DNA of 64,000 bases from Arthrobacter psychrochitiniphilus (GCF_003185915.1 NZ_QHLZ01000001.1:434001-498000), one strand, 5' to 3'; shown: positions 35,915 to 46,106, counted from the first letter of the stretch. Notes: generated by a model not told the origin, from the letters alone. A program made the numbers and translations.

Positions 35915-35932
35915 ATGGCAAAATGGGCTCTC

Positions 35933-36766
35933 ATGGACCGCTCTGTGAATACCCCCGAAAAGCTACTGCACGCCTTCCGCACCGATAACCCCACAGCACC
36001 CCGTTTGACGTGGTACGGCCCGGACTCCGAAAGGGTGGAATTCTCCGGGCGGGTCTTAGATAACTGGGTGGCCAAAACAGCCAACTATCTGGTGGATGAG
36101 CTCGACGCCGAACCCGGTACCGTGGTTGCCCTGCACTTGCCGCTGCACTGGCGTTCCATGGTCTGGTTGCTTGCCACGTGGGCTGTGGGAGCGAAGGCAG
36201 TCACGGTTCCCGGCACAACTATCTCCAGCACTACTGATGCCCCCGGAGCGGATGCGGAGACCCACCGGTGGGCCGAGCTGGCCGCAAACGCAGACATTCT
36301 CGCCACAGCCTGGCCGGACGTGGCGCACACCCATTTGACCGGGGCTAAGAGTGATCTGCTGGTTGTGGCCGTTGCCCTGCCCGCTCTGCAGATGCGCTGG
36401 ATGTCAGAGCTGCCCCCACGAACTCTTGATTACTCCGGCGACGTGCGTTCGCACGCCGATGTTTTCTTTGCCGACAGCGCCGCTGACTCACAGGACGTGG
36501 CCTGGCAGCACCACAGCACCGGGACCAGCGAGTGCACCACCACTTATGCAGCACTGCTCACCCCAGGTGCCGAATTACTTTCGGTGCCGCACATACCATT
36601 GCCACTTGCCCCCCAGCGGGTCCTGCTGCATGTGAGGGACGGATGGGACGCCGTTGTGCGGGACGCCTTGAGTATTTGGGCGGCCGGCGGATCAATAGTT
36701 TTGCTCGCTGACGGCGTAGCCGATACTCCCGCCCTGCGTGCCAGCGAACAGATTACGCTGGGCTAA
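35933..36766 (+). CDS. TIGR03089 family protein (AMP-binding-like)
   Basis: 277 residues. The family resembles the N-terminal part of acyl-CoA synthetases (TPEKLLHAFRTDNPTAPRLTWYG, VAKTANYLVDEL, ALHLPLHWRSMVWLLATWAVGAKAV) but lacks the AMP-binding P-loop and the C-terminal domain, so enzymatic activity is doubtful. It is conserved next to whiB2-type and GtrA genes. ATG 35933 starts just before the conserved region; ATG 35915 is the other choice. The last codons run into a 14-bp tandem repeat that contains the stop. Confidence 0.82.
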   Translation: MDRSVNTPEKLLHAFRTDNPTAPRLTWYGPDSERVEFSGRVLDNWVAKTANYLVDELDAEPGTVVALHLPLHWRSMVWLLATWAVGAKAVTVPGTTISSTTDAPGADAETHRWAELAANADILATAWPDVAHTHLTGAKSDLLVVAVALPALQMRWMSELPPRTLDYSGDVRSHADVFFADSAADSQDVAWQHHSTGTSECTTTYAALLTPGAELLSVPHIPLPLAPQRVLLHVRDGWDAVVRDALSIWAAGGSIVLLADGVADTPALRASEQITLG

Positions 36767-36816
36767 TTTACGCTGCGCTAATTTACGCTGGCTAATTTAC
36801 GCTGGCTAATTTTCGG
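36762..36816. repeat. 14-bp tandem repeat starting at the TIGR03089 stop
   Basis: Four units of GCTAATTTACGCTG, the last diverged, beginning at 36762. The TAA stop (36764-36766) is inside the first unit, and the remaining copies fill the gap to gtrA. Confidence 0.92.
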
Positions 36817-36833
36817 GGGGCCAGCGCAGAAAC

Positions 36834-37337
36834 TCAGGCCTCGTGTTCAGCCTGAATCAGGCTGTGGTCAGCCTCATATCCGGGCTCCTGATCCAGCTCG
36901 TCAGTGAAAACCCAGAACCTGTAGGCGAAGAACCGGAAAATTGTCCCCAGAACCAAGCCGATGATAGAGCCGGAGACAAAGTCAGCGGTGGTGGATTCAA
37001 AGCCCAGCACCCAGTGCGAGATGTATACACAGGCTGCCGCAATGCCCATGCCAATACCGTTCATGATGATGAACAGAAATACTTCGCGGAGCACATTGGC
37101 TTGGCGGCGGTGGCGGAACGTCCAGTAACGGTTGGCGAGCCAGGAGAAGACGGTAGCCACCGCGGCGGAGATGATCTTTGCCTTGGTGGGGTGCCCGCTC
37201 ATGCCGCCACTGAGCAGCCACAGATAAATTCCGGTGTCTATAACGAAGGCAAAACCGCCCACAACACCGAACTTTGCCACTTCACGCCAAAAGAGGCCCA
37301 TCAGGCCTTGGATGCGATCTACAAGCTTTTGAAACAT
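36834..37337 (-). CDS. GtrA family membrane protein
   Basis: 167 residues with four membrane helices. FGVVGGFAFVIDTGIYLWLL at the start and FVIDTG, RYWTFRHRR and FRFFAYRFWVF are typical GtrA features. Members are implicated in flipping polyprenyl-linked sugars or in polysaccharide assembly. GGAGG lies 4-5 nt before the ATG. The acidic His/Glu tail is hydrophilic. It is convergent with TIGR03089 and divergent from purK, as in other Actinobacteria. Confidence 0.9.
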   Translation of the reverse strand: MFQKLVDRIQGLMGLFWREVAKFGVVGGFAFVIDTGIYLWLLSGGMSGHPTKAKIISAAVATVFSWLANRYWTFRHRRQANVLREVFLFIIMNGIGMGIAAACVYISHWVLGFESTTADFVSGSIIGLVLGTIFRFFAYRFWVFTDELDQEPGYEADHSLIQAEHEA

Positions 37338-37499
37338 GGTCCTCCGTCAGGCATTTTGGCCAAAAACGGATGATTCTCGCTGCAGCCTCTGGTGAAATTC
37401 TAAGCCAAAGATTCCACTACTGACGTGCGTGTGTTGCCTAAAACACCTTATAAAGGCCTAGCAACACTGGCCAAAGCATGCATCTGGCCAGAGGTTCGG

Positions 37500-37513
37500 T
37501 ACGCTGGGGACTG
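37500..37513 (+). promoter_or_regulatory. -10 box and leaderless start of purK
   Basis: TACGCT at 37500-37505, then 7 nt, then the GTG start. No Shine-Dalgarno is present. Confidence 0.55.
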
Positions 37514-38667
37514 TGACTTTTCCTGTAATCGGTGTGGTGGGTGGCGGACAGCTAGCCCGCATGATGGCCCCCGCAGCCGTGGCCCTTGGTTTTGAATTAC
37601 GCGTCCTTGCTGAATCGCCGGAGGTGTGTGCGGTGCCGGTAGTGGCCCACGCCCCCGTGGGCGATTACAAGGATCTTGATACTTTGCGTGCTTTTGCCCG
37701 CGGCGTGGACGTGCTCACTTTTGACCACGAACACGTCCCGAACAGCCATTTGCAGACGCTGATCGCGGAGGGCGTCAACGTCCAGCCCCGGCCCGATGCG
37801 CTGGTCAATGCCCAGGACAAGCTGGTCATGCGCGCCGCCATTGAGCGCCTTGGCTTGCCCAACCCGGCTTGGGCCGCTGTGGCCTCACCGGCAGACGTGG
37901 CCGCCTTCGGTGAAAGCCACGGCTGGCCCGTTGTCCTAAAGATGCCCCGTGGCGGTTATGACGGCAAGGGTGTGCGGGTGTTGCGCTGCGTTGCCGACGC
38001 CGAGGCTGCCGCCGATTGGTTTGCGGCCATGAACCCACTGCTGGTGGAGGAGATGGTTGAGTTCTCCCGCGAGCTTTCCGCTCTGGTGGCCCGCACGCCG
38101 TCCGGCCAGGCCAAGGCCTGGCCGGTAGCAGAATCCATCCAGGTTGACGGGGTGTGTGATGAAGTCATTGCCCCCGCCCCGGACATCGCGCCCGAGGTGG
38201 CCAGCGCCGCAGCGGCTGCCGCCCTGCGCATTGCCAACGAGCTCGCCGTGACAGGTGTCATGGCCGCCGAACTGTTTGAAACCCCGGGCCGCGCCCCCGG
38301 CTTCCTCATCAATGAACTGGCCATGCGTCCGCACAACACCGGGCATTGGACCATGGACGGGGCCGTGACCGGCCAGTTCGAACAGCACCTGCGTGCCGTA
38401 CTGGACCTCCCCTTGGGTGACACCGACGCGCTCGGGCCGATTGTGGTCATGAAGAACTTTTTGGGCGGCGCCAACCAGGACTTATTCAGCGCCTACCCCG
38501 CCGCACTGGCTGCCGAGCCGTCCGTTAAAGTGCACAGCTATGGCAAGTCTGTGCGCCCCGGCCGCAAGATTGGTCACGTGAATGTGATTGGTGCCAAGCA
38601 CGACGACGTCACTGCAGTACGTGCCCGCGCCACCACCGTGGCAAACATCATTAGAGACGGAGCGTAA
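37513..38667 (+). CDS. purK: N5-carboxyaminoimidazole ribonucleotide synthase
   Basis: ATP-grasp enzyme of purine synthesis that carboxylates AIR with bicarbonate. It is 384 residues: dinucleotide-like start [26 protein letters not shown], the ATP-grasp loop [15 protein letters not shown], and [14 protein letters not shown] near the end. The GTG start is leaderless by the box at 37500. It is followed by purE 4 bp after its stop, so the product can pass to the mutase. Confidence 0.96.
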   Translation: MTFPVIGVVGGGQLARMMAPAAVALGFELRVLAESPEVCAVPVVAHAPVGDYKDLDTLRAFARGVDVLTFDHEHVPNSHLQTLIAEGVNVQPRPDALVNAQDKLVMRAAIERLGLPNPAWAAVASPADVAAFGESHGWPVVLKMPRGGYDGKGVRVLRCVADAEAAADWFAAMNPLLVEEMVEFSRELSALVARTPSGQAKAWPVAESIQVDGVCDEVIAPAPDIAPEVASAAAAAALRIANELAVTGVMAAELFETPGRAPGFLINELAMRPHNTGHWTMDGAVTGQFEQHLRAVLDLPLGDTDALGPIVVMKNFLGGANQDLFSAYPAALAAEPSVKVHSYGKSVRPGRKIGHVNVIGAKHDDVTAVRARATTVANIIRDGA

Positions 38668-38671
38668 AACC

Positions 38672-39241
38672 ATGAGCAGCACACCCACACCCCTTGTTGG
38701 CATTGTCATGGGTTCAGATTCTGACTGGCCTGTCATGGAGGCTGCGGCGGCGGCCCTGTCCGAGTTCGGCATCCCCTTTGAAACTGACGTTCTCTCCGCT
38801 CACCGGATGCCCCTTGAAATGATTTCCTACGGCCAACAGGCTGCTTCCCGCGGCATCCGCGTCATCATTGCCGGCGCCGGCGGTGCCGCACACCTGCCCG
38901 GTATGCTCGCCTCCGTCACAACTTTGCCCGTGGTAGGTGTCCCTGTTCCGCTGAAGACCCTTGATGGCATGGACTCCCTCCTCTCCATTGTGCAAATGCC
39001 TGCCGGAGTACCCGTGGCCACCGTGTCCATCGGTGGGGCTCGCAATGCAGGGCTCCTGGCCGTGCGTATGCTGGCGGCCGGAACTGACGAGCTGGCAGCC
39101 TCCTTGGCGGCCCAATTGGCAACTTTTGCTCAGGAACTCAACCACCAGGCCACAGCCAAGGGAGCAGCCCTGCGGGAGAAGGCAAGCGCCACGTACCCGC
39201 TGGCCATGGCCCGGCCCGTTTCCGCCCTGACCGGGGCGTGA
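38672..39241 (+). CDS. purE: N5-carboxyaminoimidazole ribonucleotide mutase
   Basis: Moves the carboxyl group of N5-CAIR to give CAIR. It is 189 residues with the [14 protein letters not shown] and SAHRMPLEM motifs and the [11 protein letters not shown] loop. The ATG follows the purK stop by 4 nt. The C-terminus (last 25 residues, with an [10 protein letters not shown] segment) is slightly longer than the core domain. The next gene, the LCP ligase, starts 17 bp or less downstream and may be read through. Confidence 0.96.
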   Translation: MSSTPTPLVGIVMGSDSDWPVMEAAAAALSEFGIPFETDVLSAHRMPLEMISYGQQAASRGIRVIIAGAGGAAHLPGMLASVTTLPVVGVPVPLKTLDGMDSLLSIVQMPAGVPVATVSIGGARNAGLLAVRMLAAGTDELAASLAAQLATFAQELNHQATAKGAALREKASATYPLAMARPVSALTGA

Positions 39242-39251
39242 TCACAAGAGC

Positions 39252-40877
39252 ATGAGCTTTAGCAGTCCCAAGGTTTCGCGGCCCTCTAATTCTCCGCCCA
39301 CGTTGACAGACCCTGCCCGTTTCCCGGAACCGGCCTCGGCCCCCGTGCGTTCGAGGCGGGCCTGGATCTTGTTGCTGCTGACACTTATACTTCCTGGCGC
39401 CGCCCAGGTAGTGGCAGGCAATAAGCGTCTGGGCCGGTTGGCACTGCGCTGTACCTTCACGGTCTGGGCTTTGGTGATTGCCGCCGTCTTACTGGCTTTG
39501 CTCCAGCGCGAGACACTGTTGAATCTTTTTACCAGCCCCGTGCCGTCCTTGCTCATCATTGTGGTTTTGGTGGCTGTGGCGGTGGGCTGGGCCTATATGT
39601 TCCTGAACACCCTGAGCATCATCCGGCCCGGCCTGCTGGCACCGGGAATGCGCGGCATGATCAGTATTGCCGTGGTTGTCTTGATGGTGCTGACCAGCGG
39701 CTCCTTGGGCTACGGCGCTTTTCTCATTAATTCCGGACGCAATGCCATCACCAGCATTTTCGCGGCCGGCCCCAATATGAAACCAGTTGACGGCCGCTAC
39801 AATTTTCTCCTCATGGGCGGCGACGCCGGTGAGGACCGCAGTGGCAGGCGCCCGGACTCCATCATGGTGGTCAGTGTTGATGCAAAAACCGGTCAGGCTG
39901 CCACCATCAGCATTCCGCGCAACTTCCAAAATGCGCGCTTTGAGCCCGGCTCTCCCCTATGGGATGTCTACCCGGATGGCTACAACTGCGGGGATCAGTG
40001 CATCATTAACTTCCTCTACACCGATGTCACTAACAACCACCCCACTCTGTATCCGGGTTCGGCGGATCCCGGCGCCAGCGCCATGATGGATGCCGCCGGC
40101 GGCATCCTGGGCCTGAGTATCCAAGGTTATGTTCTGGTGGACATGGCTGGCTTCTCCGATTTGATTGACGCCTTGGGCGGGGTCACAGTCAATGTGGGCG
40201 GCTGGGTACCAATCAGCGGCGATGACATCAACGGTACCGGCGATCATCTGCCACCCACCGGCTGGATTGCCCCGGGTGTGCAAAAGCTCGACGGCTACCA
40301 TGCCCTCTGGTTTGCCCGCTCCCGGCAATGGGTGCTGGAGTACAACCGGAGCCAGCGCCAGCAGTGCATTCAGGCCGCGATGCTGGCCCAGATGGACCCG
40401 GCCACCATCTTCACCAAATTCAGTGCACTTGCTGATGCCGGATCAAAGGTTGTTGAATCAGACTTACCTGCCGGACAGTTGGGCAGCTTCGTCTCGCTGG
40501 CGCTGAAGTCCAAGGGACACCCGCTGGCCCGCCTGACTATTGGTCCCCCGGATTTCGATAAAAACTTCCCCACATATCCGGACTTTGGGGTGCTGCACCA
40601 GCGGGTCAAGCAGCTCCTGAACCCTCCGGCGAGCACTCCCAAGGCGCCTACATCCAAGGCGCCCGCACCGGCAGAGCCGGCAGCACCTGCAGCACCTGCC
40701 CCGGAAGTACCCGCCGAACCGGCTCCGGAAGCTCCTGCTGCCCAGGCACCAACTCCGGCGGCGCCCTCTTCGGGGCCGGAGATCACTGCCGAATACCTGC
40801 AGCAACTTGCCATCAACGGTGACGATCTCACGCTGGGGTCACTGTTGGCGAACAACGGCACCTGCTCCCCCGGCTAA
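39252..40877 (+). CDS. LytR-CpsA-Psr (LCP) family cell-wall ligase
   Basis: 541 residues. Three or four N-terminal membrane segments (about 35-150) lead to the LCP domain (about 185-370): the start NFLLMGGDAGEDRSGRRPDSIMVV, with the conserved Asp/Arg pair, and SIPRN. The C-terminus is an Ala/Pro/Glu-rich tail (about 460-515). LCP proteins transfer polyprenyl-linked glycopolymers to peptidoglycan. Having several membrane spans rather than one is a feature of some actinobacterial members. It follows purE closely, an order conserved in Arthrobacter-type genomes. Confidence 0.9.
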   Translation: MSFSSPKVSRPSNSPPTLTDPARFPEPASAPVRSRRAWILLLLTLILPGAAQVVAGNKRLGRLALRCTFTVWALVIAAVLLALLQRETLLNLFTSPVPSLLIIVVLVAVAVGWAYMFLNTLSIIRPGLLAPGMRGMISIAVVVLMVLTSGSLGYGAFLINSGRNAITSIFAAGPNMKPVDGRYNFLLMGGDAGEDRSGRRPDSIMVVSVDAKTGQAATISIPRNFQNARFEPGSPLWDVYPDGYNCGDQCIINFLYTDVTNNHPTLYPGSADPGASAMMDAAGGILGLSIQGYVLVDMAGFSDLIDALGGVTVNVGGWVPISGDDINGTGDHLPPTGWIAPGVQKLDGYHALWFARSRQWVLEYNRSQRQQCIQAAMLAQMDPATIFTKFSALADAGSKVVESDLPAGQLGSFVSLALKSKGHPLARLTIGPPDFDKNFPTYPDFGVLHQRVKQLLNPPASTPKAPTSKAPAPAEPAAPAAPAPEVPAEPAPEAPAAQAPTPAAPSSGPEITAEYLQQLAINGDDLTLGSLLANNGTCSPG

Positions 40878-40961
40878 ACACCCCACGCGGGTGCCGGGGC
40901 CCGGCCACGGGCCACAACTTTCAATCGATCTACAGCTCGTCTTGGACCAGGAGAAATTTTT

Positions 40962-42257
40962 ATGTTTGCTCTGACGAACGTGACCCGTGACTACGCATGG
41001 GGTTCAACCACGGCCATTGCCGCACTTTTGGGCACCACGCCCAGCGGCGGTCCCGAGGCGGAGTTGTGGATGGGCGCCCACTCTGACTCCCCTTCGATCG
41101 CTTCCACTCCTGACGGTGGGGTGCCCCTTGATGAGCTGATTGCCCAGCATCCACTTGAGACGCTGGGCCAGCAGGTCCATGCTGACTTTGGTGCGAAGTT
41201 GCCTTTTCTGGCGAAGCTTCTCGCAGCCGAATCCGCACTTTCCCTCCAGGTGCACCCCACGCTGGAGCGGGCCGGGGAACGGTTTGCGGCCGAAGAAGCC
41301 GCTGGTATTCCGCGCGACGCCGCGCACCGCAACTACAAGGATGCGAACCACAAGCCGGAAATGATTCTGGCTCTGACACCTTTCGAGGCCTTGTGCGGAT
41401 TTCGGCCATGCGCCGATGCCGCGGCCCTTTTCCGTGCCGTGGCGGCAGCCATCGAGGCTCACGGCGCTCAGGTTCCAGAGCTTCTGCACCAGCTAGAGAT
41501 GACCTTGAATTCCCGTATGGCTGCCCCCATGGTGGTGCGCCGCGCCTTTGAAACACTCGTGGACGGCGGGGCTGCCACCACAGCCCTTGTGGAACTGGCC
41601 GCCGCTGCTCTGGCAGCGGACAGCACAGCTCTGGCAGCGGGTGAGGGCGCCGCCTCCAACACTTGTGCAGGGCTGCCGGATAACGGCGCCGCCTCGCTGC
41701 GCACCGTGGTGGAACTGGCGGGGCAATATCCTGGAGATGCCGGGGTGCTGGTCTCGTTGCTGTTGAACAGGGTATCGCTGCGCCCCGGTGAGGCCATCTA
41801 CATGCCAGCTGGCAACATCCACGCGTACTTGAACGGCCTGGGTCTTGAAGTGATGGCGTCATCGGATAATGTGCTGCGCGGCGGGCTGACGGCCAAGCAT
41901 ATGGACGTCCCGGAGCTGCTTGACACGGTGAACTTTAGCCCCAACACGGTCCCCATGGTCTCCACCCGCACCACGGATCTCGGTCAGCAGGTCTGGGAGC
42001 CGCCCTTCGCCGAATTTGCGCTTCAGCGAGTGGAGCTTTCAGCCGGGGCCGCCCCGGTCCCCTTGGTGCAGAACGGCCCGCTACTGGTACTGGCAGTGCA
42101 AGGCTCCGTCCTGCTGGACTCGCCGCGCAGCGACATGGCGCTGCACCGGGGTGGCTGCGCCTTCATTCCTGCTGTTGAAAACCCTGTGATGGTTCACCCC
42201 GGCGCCCAGGCGGGCAGTGAACCGGCAGTCATTTTCGCGGTCACCGTCGCGGGGTGA
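40962..42257 (+). CDS. manA: Mannose-6-phosphate isomerase, class I
   Basis: Zinc enzyme converting fructose 6-phosphate and mannose 6-phosphate. It is 431 residues with SLQVHPTLERA, NHKPEMILALTPFEALCGF and EAIYMPAGNIHAYLNG holding the zinc ligands. AGGAG lies 8 nt before the ATG. Mannose 6-phosphate feeds GDP-mannose for the GT39 pathway. A 21-bp partial duplication (GCTCTGGCAGCGG at 41607 and 41628) lies in the middle. The phosphomannomutase gene that is often close by is not in this window. Confidence 0.95.
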   Translation: MFALTNVTRDYAWGSTTAIAALLGTTPSGGPEAELWMGAHSDSPSIASTPDGGVPLDELIAQHPLETLGQQVHADFGAKLPFLAKLLAAESALSLQVHPTLERAGERFAAEEAAGIPRDAAHRNYKDANHKPEMILALTPFEALCGFRPCADAAALFRAVAAAIEAHGAQVPELLHQLEMTLNSRMAAPMVVRRAFETLVDGGAATTALVELAAAALAADSTALAAGEGAASNTCAGLPDNGAASLRTVVELAGQYPGDAGVLVSLLLNRVSLRPGEAIYMPAGNIHAYLNGLGLEVMASSDNVLRGGLTAKHMDVPELLDTVNFSPNTVPMVSTRTTDLGQQVWEPPFAEFALQRVELSAGAAPVPLVQNGPLLVLAVQGSVLLDSPRSDMALHRGGCAFIPAVENPVMVHPGAQAGSEPAVIFAVTVAG

Positions 42258-42295
42258 CCGCCAAGGTTCAGCCTGAGAGTCACCGCGCCCGAACG

Positions 42296-43300
42296 TCAGC
42301 GCTTGAGCAGTCCGCGGACCTTCTTGAGCGAGCGGCGTGCCACGGGAAGGGCCTTGGCGAACACGGGGTACAGCGGAGAAAGCCCCAGATCCCAGGTGCC
42401 TGCGAGCATGTTCTCATGGTCGGCGAAGCCAAATTTGAACTTCGAAACACCGTCATTGAGCAGGCCGTTGAAATCGTAACGGCGTATCCCCCGCGCCTTC
42501 ATCTCCTGGATAGCCAGCCACTTCAGGGAGAAGTTTGCCCGCAGCACACTGCCTTCCTCGCTCATGCCGCCATACAGCTCAAACGCGGTGGACTCGCTTG
42601 CCGCGAGCCAGAGGAATGCCACCAGTTTCTCGCCGTCAAACGCGCCATAGATGGGTGATCCCTGCGCCAAATTCGCCAGAATGTCACTGTAATAAGCGTC
42701 CTCGTGGATACCGAATTCGGCACGCTGGGCGGTTTCCTTGTACACGGCCATGCACAGGGGAAGCTCGGCGGCTGTAACAGCGCGGTACACCAGCGCCTCC
42801 CGGCTGGACTTGCGAATGTACTGGCGCGTCTTCTTGCTCATGGCCGCCAGCAACTGCTCTTCGGTGCGGGTCAGATCCAAAATGAGGGTCCGCGGAATGA
42901 GGATGCTGGTGGGGCTGGGACTCCAGCCCGTTGCGGGCAGGGTGGCCACGGCCACGGTATCCGCGTCCCAATCCGGTTCAATGCTCAGCGCCACGGATTT
43001 ATGGGTGGCCTTCACATACCGGCCCACGGCGTCAAGCACTTCATGCTCCCGGCCCGGCTCCGCCTGTGGTCCCCTCGCGAGGTACGCCAACGAGCGGAAG
43101 GGTACGGGCAGTGAGCGCAGCAGGATCTGTGCGGAGCCCACAAGCATCTGGCCGTCCTTGACCAAAACATGATCCACACTCCAGTTGTGGGCAGCTTTGG
43201 TCTCACCCCAACCCCACAGTTGCATGGGGTGGCCCTGCTGCGAGTTCACAGCGGCATCCCACTCGTCACGGACAAGGCACGGCACAACACTTAAAGTCAT
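42296..43300 (-). CDS. FemABX-type peptidoglycan bridge aminoacyltransferase
   Basis: 334 residues of the FemABX acyltransferase fold (two GNAT-like domains). The N-terminal part has QGHPMQLWGWGETKAAHNW; the C-terminal part has MKARGIRRYDFNGLLNDGVSKFKFGF, the family signature. Members add the first amino acid of the interpeptide bridge to lipid II using aminoacyl-tRNA. Which amino acid is used cannot be read from sequence. It is convergent with manA and separate from glpX. Confidence 0.9.
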   Translation of the reverse strand: MTLSVVPCLVRDEWDAAVNSQQGHPMQLWGWGETKAAHNWSVDHVLVKDGQMLVGSAQILLRSLPVPFRSLAYLARGPQAEPGREHEVLDAVGRYVKATHKSVALSIEPDWDADTVAVATLPATGWSPSPTSILIPRTLILDLTRTEEQLLAAMSKKTRQYIRKSSREALVYRAVTAAELPLCMAVYKETAQRAEFGIHEDAYYSDILANLAQGSPIYGAFDGEKLVAFLWLAASESTAFELYGGMSEEGSVLRANFSLKWLAIQEMKARGIRRYDFNGLLNDGVSKFKFGFADHENMLAGTWDLGLSPLYPVFAKALPVARRSLKKVRGLLKR

Positions 43301-43371
43301 GCTTCAACCCTACCGGCTACTGCTGGTGCCGGGTCCCGCAGGCCGCGTGACCCGGCTCCGTTAGCTGGTGG

Positions 43372-44409
43372 TTAGCCGCGGCGGGCGTAGGTCTCCCACT
43401 TGGCTGCCTGGTGTTCGCCCTCCACGAAGCGGATGGTTCCGGACTTGGAGCGCATCACGATGGACTGGGTCAGGACACGGCCCTTATCGTAACGGACACC
43501 CTTGAGCAGGTCTCCGTCAGTGATGCCAGTGGCTGCGAAATAGCAGTTATCGCTGGTGACAAGGTCATTCGTTGACAAAACCCGGTCAAGATCGTGGCCG
43601 GCATCAATGGCTTTTTGCTTCTCGTCATCGTCAGTGGGCCAGAGCCGACCCTGAATGACGCCGCCCAGGGTCTTCATGGCACAGGCCGCCACAATCCCTT
43701 CAGGGGTTCCACCAATACCCATGAGAGCGTCAACACCGGTACCGGGGCGGACAGCAGCAATGGCCCCGGCAACATCGCCGTCGAGGATAATCTTGGTCCG
43801 GGCACCGGCGTCGCGAATTTCTTGGATCAGGCCCTGGTGACGGTCACGGTCAAGGACCATCACCGTGAGCTGGTTAATTTTCACACCCTTGGCCTTGGCA
43901 ATCAGGTGCAGGTTCTGCTTCACGGGCAAGCGCAGATCAACCATGTCCGCAGCCTCGGGGCCCGTCACCAACTTCTCCATGTAAAACACGGCCGAGGGAT
44001 CAAACATGGTGCCCCGCTCAGCCACAGCCAAAACGGCGAGAGCATTGTTGATGCCCATGGCGGTCAGCCGGGTGCCGTCAATCGGGTCAACAGCCACATC
44101 ACACTCTGGTCCGGATCCGTCACCAACAACTTCACCGTTATAGAGCATGGGAGCTTCATCTTTTTCACCCTCCCCAATGACCACAACACCGTTGAAGTGG
44201 ACAGTTGAAAGGAGCGAGCGCATGGCGTCCACGGCGGCACCATCGGCAAGGTTCTTTTCGCCAAAACCTACCCAGTGGCCACCTGCAATGGCGGCTGCTT
44301 CCGTTACACGGACCAGTTCCAGCGCCAGGTTGCGGTCCGGCTCATCGTCACCGACGGCCAATGATCGGGACAATTGCGAATAATCCATCTGTGCTGCTTT
44401 TTCAGCCAC
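43372..44409 (-). CDS. glpX: Class II fructose-1,6-bisphosphatase
   Basis: Gluconeogenic phosphatase, 345 residues from GTG at 44409. The Li-sensitive phosphatase motifs are visible: [15 protein letters not shown] and [14 protein letters not shown] metal sites and the [17 protein letters not shown] segment. Residues before [15 protein letters not shown] are not conserved in the family, so starts upstream were rejected; ATG 44388 is a third option. It is divergent from DUF4245, and the shared 177-bp gap contains ATTGC/GCAAT inverted repeat halves 8 bp apart that might be an operator. fumC and ilvA are in the same window but not in one operon. Confidence 0.93.
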   Translation of the reverse strand: MAEKAAQMDYSQLSRSLAVGDDEPDRNLALELVRVTEAAAIAGGHWVGFGEKNLADGAAVDAMRSLLSTVHFNGVVVIGEGEKDEAPMLYNGEVVGDGSGPECDVAVDPIDGTRLTAMGINNALAVLAVAERGTMFDPSAVFYMEKLVTGPEAADMVDLRLPVKQNLHLIAKAKGVKINQLTVMVLDRDRHQGLIQEIRDAGARTKIILDGDVAGAIAAVRPGTGVDALMGIGGTPEGIVAACAMKTLGGVIQGRLWPTDDDEKQKAIDAGHDLDRVLSTNDLVTSDNCYFAATGITDGDLLKGVRYDKGRVLTQSIVMRSKSGTIRFVEGEHQAAKWETYARRG

Positions 44410-44586
44410 GTTTAAACCCCATTGTTCAGGTAGGCGCAGTTTTGCTGTGCGCTTTTGCACGCAGTCCTGGCGTTTTATTGCCTACTCAAGCAATCATAGG
44501 TGACTGCGTGAAACAAAAAGCCGTGAAGTGCGCCACAGCGCCTCCAGCGGGACGCTTTGGCTCTCCACATCTGGGAAGATGGGGAG

Positions 44587-45174
44587 GTGAGTGATTCCAG
44601 CCCTACCCCGCCCTTCAAGCCCACCATTGCCGCCGGAGCAGCAAAACGCGCCAATGCTTCACTGGTTGGCATGCTCTTGGCCATCTTCTCCACCATCGCC
44701 ATTGTGCTGACTATTGTGTGGCTTAACCCTCAGCAAAAAGCCGAAAACTACCGCATGGACATTGACGTCTCCGCGGTTGCCAAGCATGCCGCAGATACGG
44801 CCGGCTTTGCCCCTGTGGCCCCGCTTCTGCCCGATGGTTGGTACGCCAACTACGCTCGGTGGAACCCTGCCGGTGCAGATGGTGTGGCTTTTTGGGACGT
44901 TGGTTACGTCACGGCAAGTAACACTTTCATTGCCTTGCGCCAGTCCATCACGGCCAACCCCACGTGGACAGCAGACCAGTCTTCCAACGCCCCTATTACG
45001 GGCACTCGGGCCATCAATGGGCACGAGTGGGAAGTGCGTGATAAACCTAAAGGGGACCGCAGCTTGATCTTGAACTCCGGAGATAACACCGTCATTTTGA
45101 CTGGTGCTGCGGATTTCGCCGATTTTGACTTCCTGGCCAAGGCCGCGACCGACTCGCTTAGCAACGGCAAGTAA
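44587..45174 (+). CDS. DUF4245 family membrane-anchored protein
   Basis: 195 residues from GTG 44587. One N-terminal helix (LVGMLLAIFSTIAIVLTIVWL) anchors an extracytoplasmic domain (AKHAADTAGFAPVAPLLPDGWYANYA ... NGHEWEV). The family is actinobacterial and uncharacterised, commonly divergent from glpX as here. A TTG ten codons earlier is possible, but SDSSPTPPF begins naturally at the GTG. Confidence 0.85.
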   Translation: MSDSSPTPPFKPTIAAGAAKRANASLVGMLLAIFSTIAIVLTIVWLNPQQKAENYRMDIDVSAVAKHAADTAGFAPVAPLLPDGWYANYARWNPAGADGVAFWDVGYVTASNTFIALRQSITANPTWTADQSSNAPITGTRAINGHEWEVRDKPKGDRSLILNSGDNTVILTGAADFADFDFLAKAATDSLSNGK

Positions 45175-45279
45175 CGTCAGCAGCACGGCACCGGTTGGGG
45201 CTGGCACCACCAACCCCGCCGCCGGACCGGCACGCTCCAACTCCAGCTCCAGCATTTCAACTACGAAGGGCAACAACTC

Positions 45280-45945
45280 ATGACCGGTGGAGAAGACGGC
45301 AACAGCACCGCAATCGCAATCGCAATGCACCCTCAAACTCCGGCGCAAGCCTGGGAGACGTTGATGGATGGCAATGCCCGGTTTGTAAGTGGCACCTCCA
45401 ACCACCCCAACCAGGACGCTGCCCGGCGCACCTCACTGCTCTCCGATCAGCACCCCTTCGTCATGATCTTTGGCTGCTCAGATTCGCGCCTTGCCGCTGA
45501 AATCATCTTTGACCTCGGCTTGGGCGATGCTTTTGTGGTGCGCACGGCCGGTCATGTTGTGGACAACACCGCCCTGGGCTCATTGGAGTACGGCGTGGAA
45601 TACCTGGATGTGCCGCTCATTGTGGTGCTCGGTCACGACAGCTGCGGTGCTGTCACGGCCACCAAGTCCGCCGTGGACACGGGAAAGATGCCTGCCGGCT
45701 TTGTCCGCGACCTCGTGGAGCGCATCACCCCTTCGGTGCTGGCGTCACTGCGCAAGGATCAGGGCAGTTCCGTCAATGACATGGTAGAAGAGCACGTCAA
45801 GCAGACGGCAGCCCGCCTGGTGGAAAACTCCCCCATTATCGCCAGTGCCGTTGCCCGCCAGCGCACAGCAGTGGTGGGCCTGACGTACCGCCTCAATGAC
45901 GGCACGGCCGATCTTGTCTACAGCAACGGCCACATCCACGGCTAA
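45280..45945 (+). CDS. Beta-class carbonic anhydrase
   Basis: 221 residues. Zinc ligands and catalytic dyad are in FGCSDSRLAAEIIFD (Cys, Asp, Arg) and VVLGHDSCGAV (His, Cys). FVVRTAGHVVDNTALGSLEYG is typical. It interconverts CO2 and bicarbonate, which PurK and other carboxylases use. AAGGG lies upstream of the ATG. A strong terminator follows 43 bp past the stop. Confidence 0.93.
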   Translation: MTGGEDGNSTAIAIAMHPQTPAQAWETLMDGNARFVSGTSNHPNQDAARRTSLLSDQHPFVMIFGCSDSRLAAEIIFDLGLGDAFVVRTAGHVVDNTALGSLEYGVEYLDVPLIVVLGHDSCGAVTATKSAVDTGKMPAGFVRDLVERITPSVLASLRKDQGSSVNDMVEEHVKQTAARLVENSPIIASAVARQRTAVVGLTYRLNDGTADLVYSNGHIHG

Positions 45946-45987
45946 TACCCGAGCCTTAGTACCCCAGATTTAGCGCCCCCCACGCTG

Positions 45988-46033
45988 AGGCGGGGACGAG
46001 AGCGGCACGTACGTGACGCTCTTGTCCCCGCCT
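45988..46033 (+). terminator. Terminator after carbonic anhydrase
   Basis: 17-bp stem (AGGCGGGGACGAGAGCG against CGCTCTTGTCCCCGCCT, one G-T pair), 12-nt loop, followed by TTTCGT. It insulates the gene from fumC. Confidence 0.8.
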
Positions 46034-46106
46034 TTCGTCAATGGCTGGCCTGCGCGAATCCCCGGGTGGACACGGGCAGGGTTTTCGAACCTGGGGGCGG
46101 CGGCGA

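Noticed and set aside
43594..44208. 204-residue open frame opposite glpX
   Set aside because: Antisense shadow of a well-recognised gene with conserved motifs; no ribosome site.
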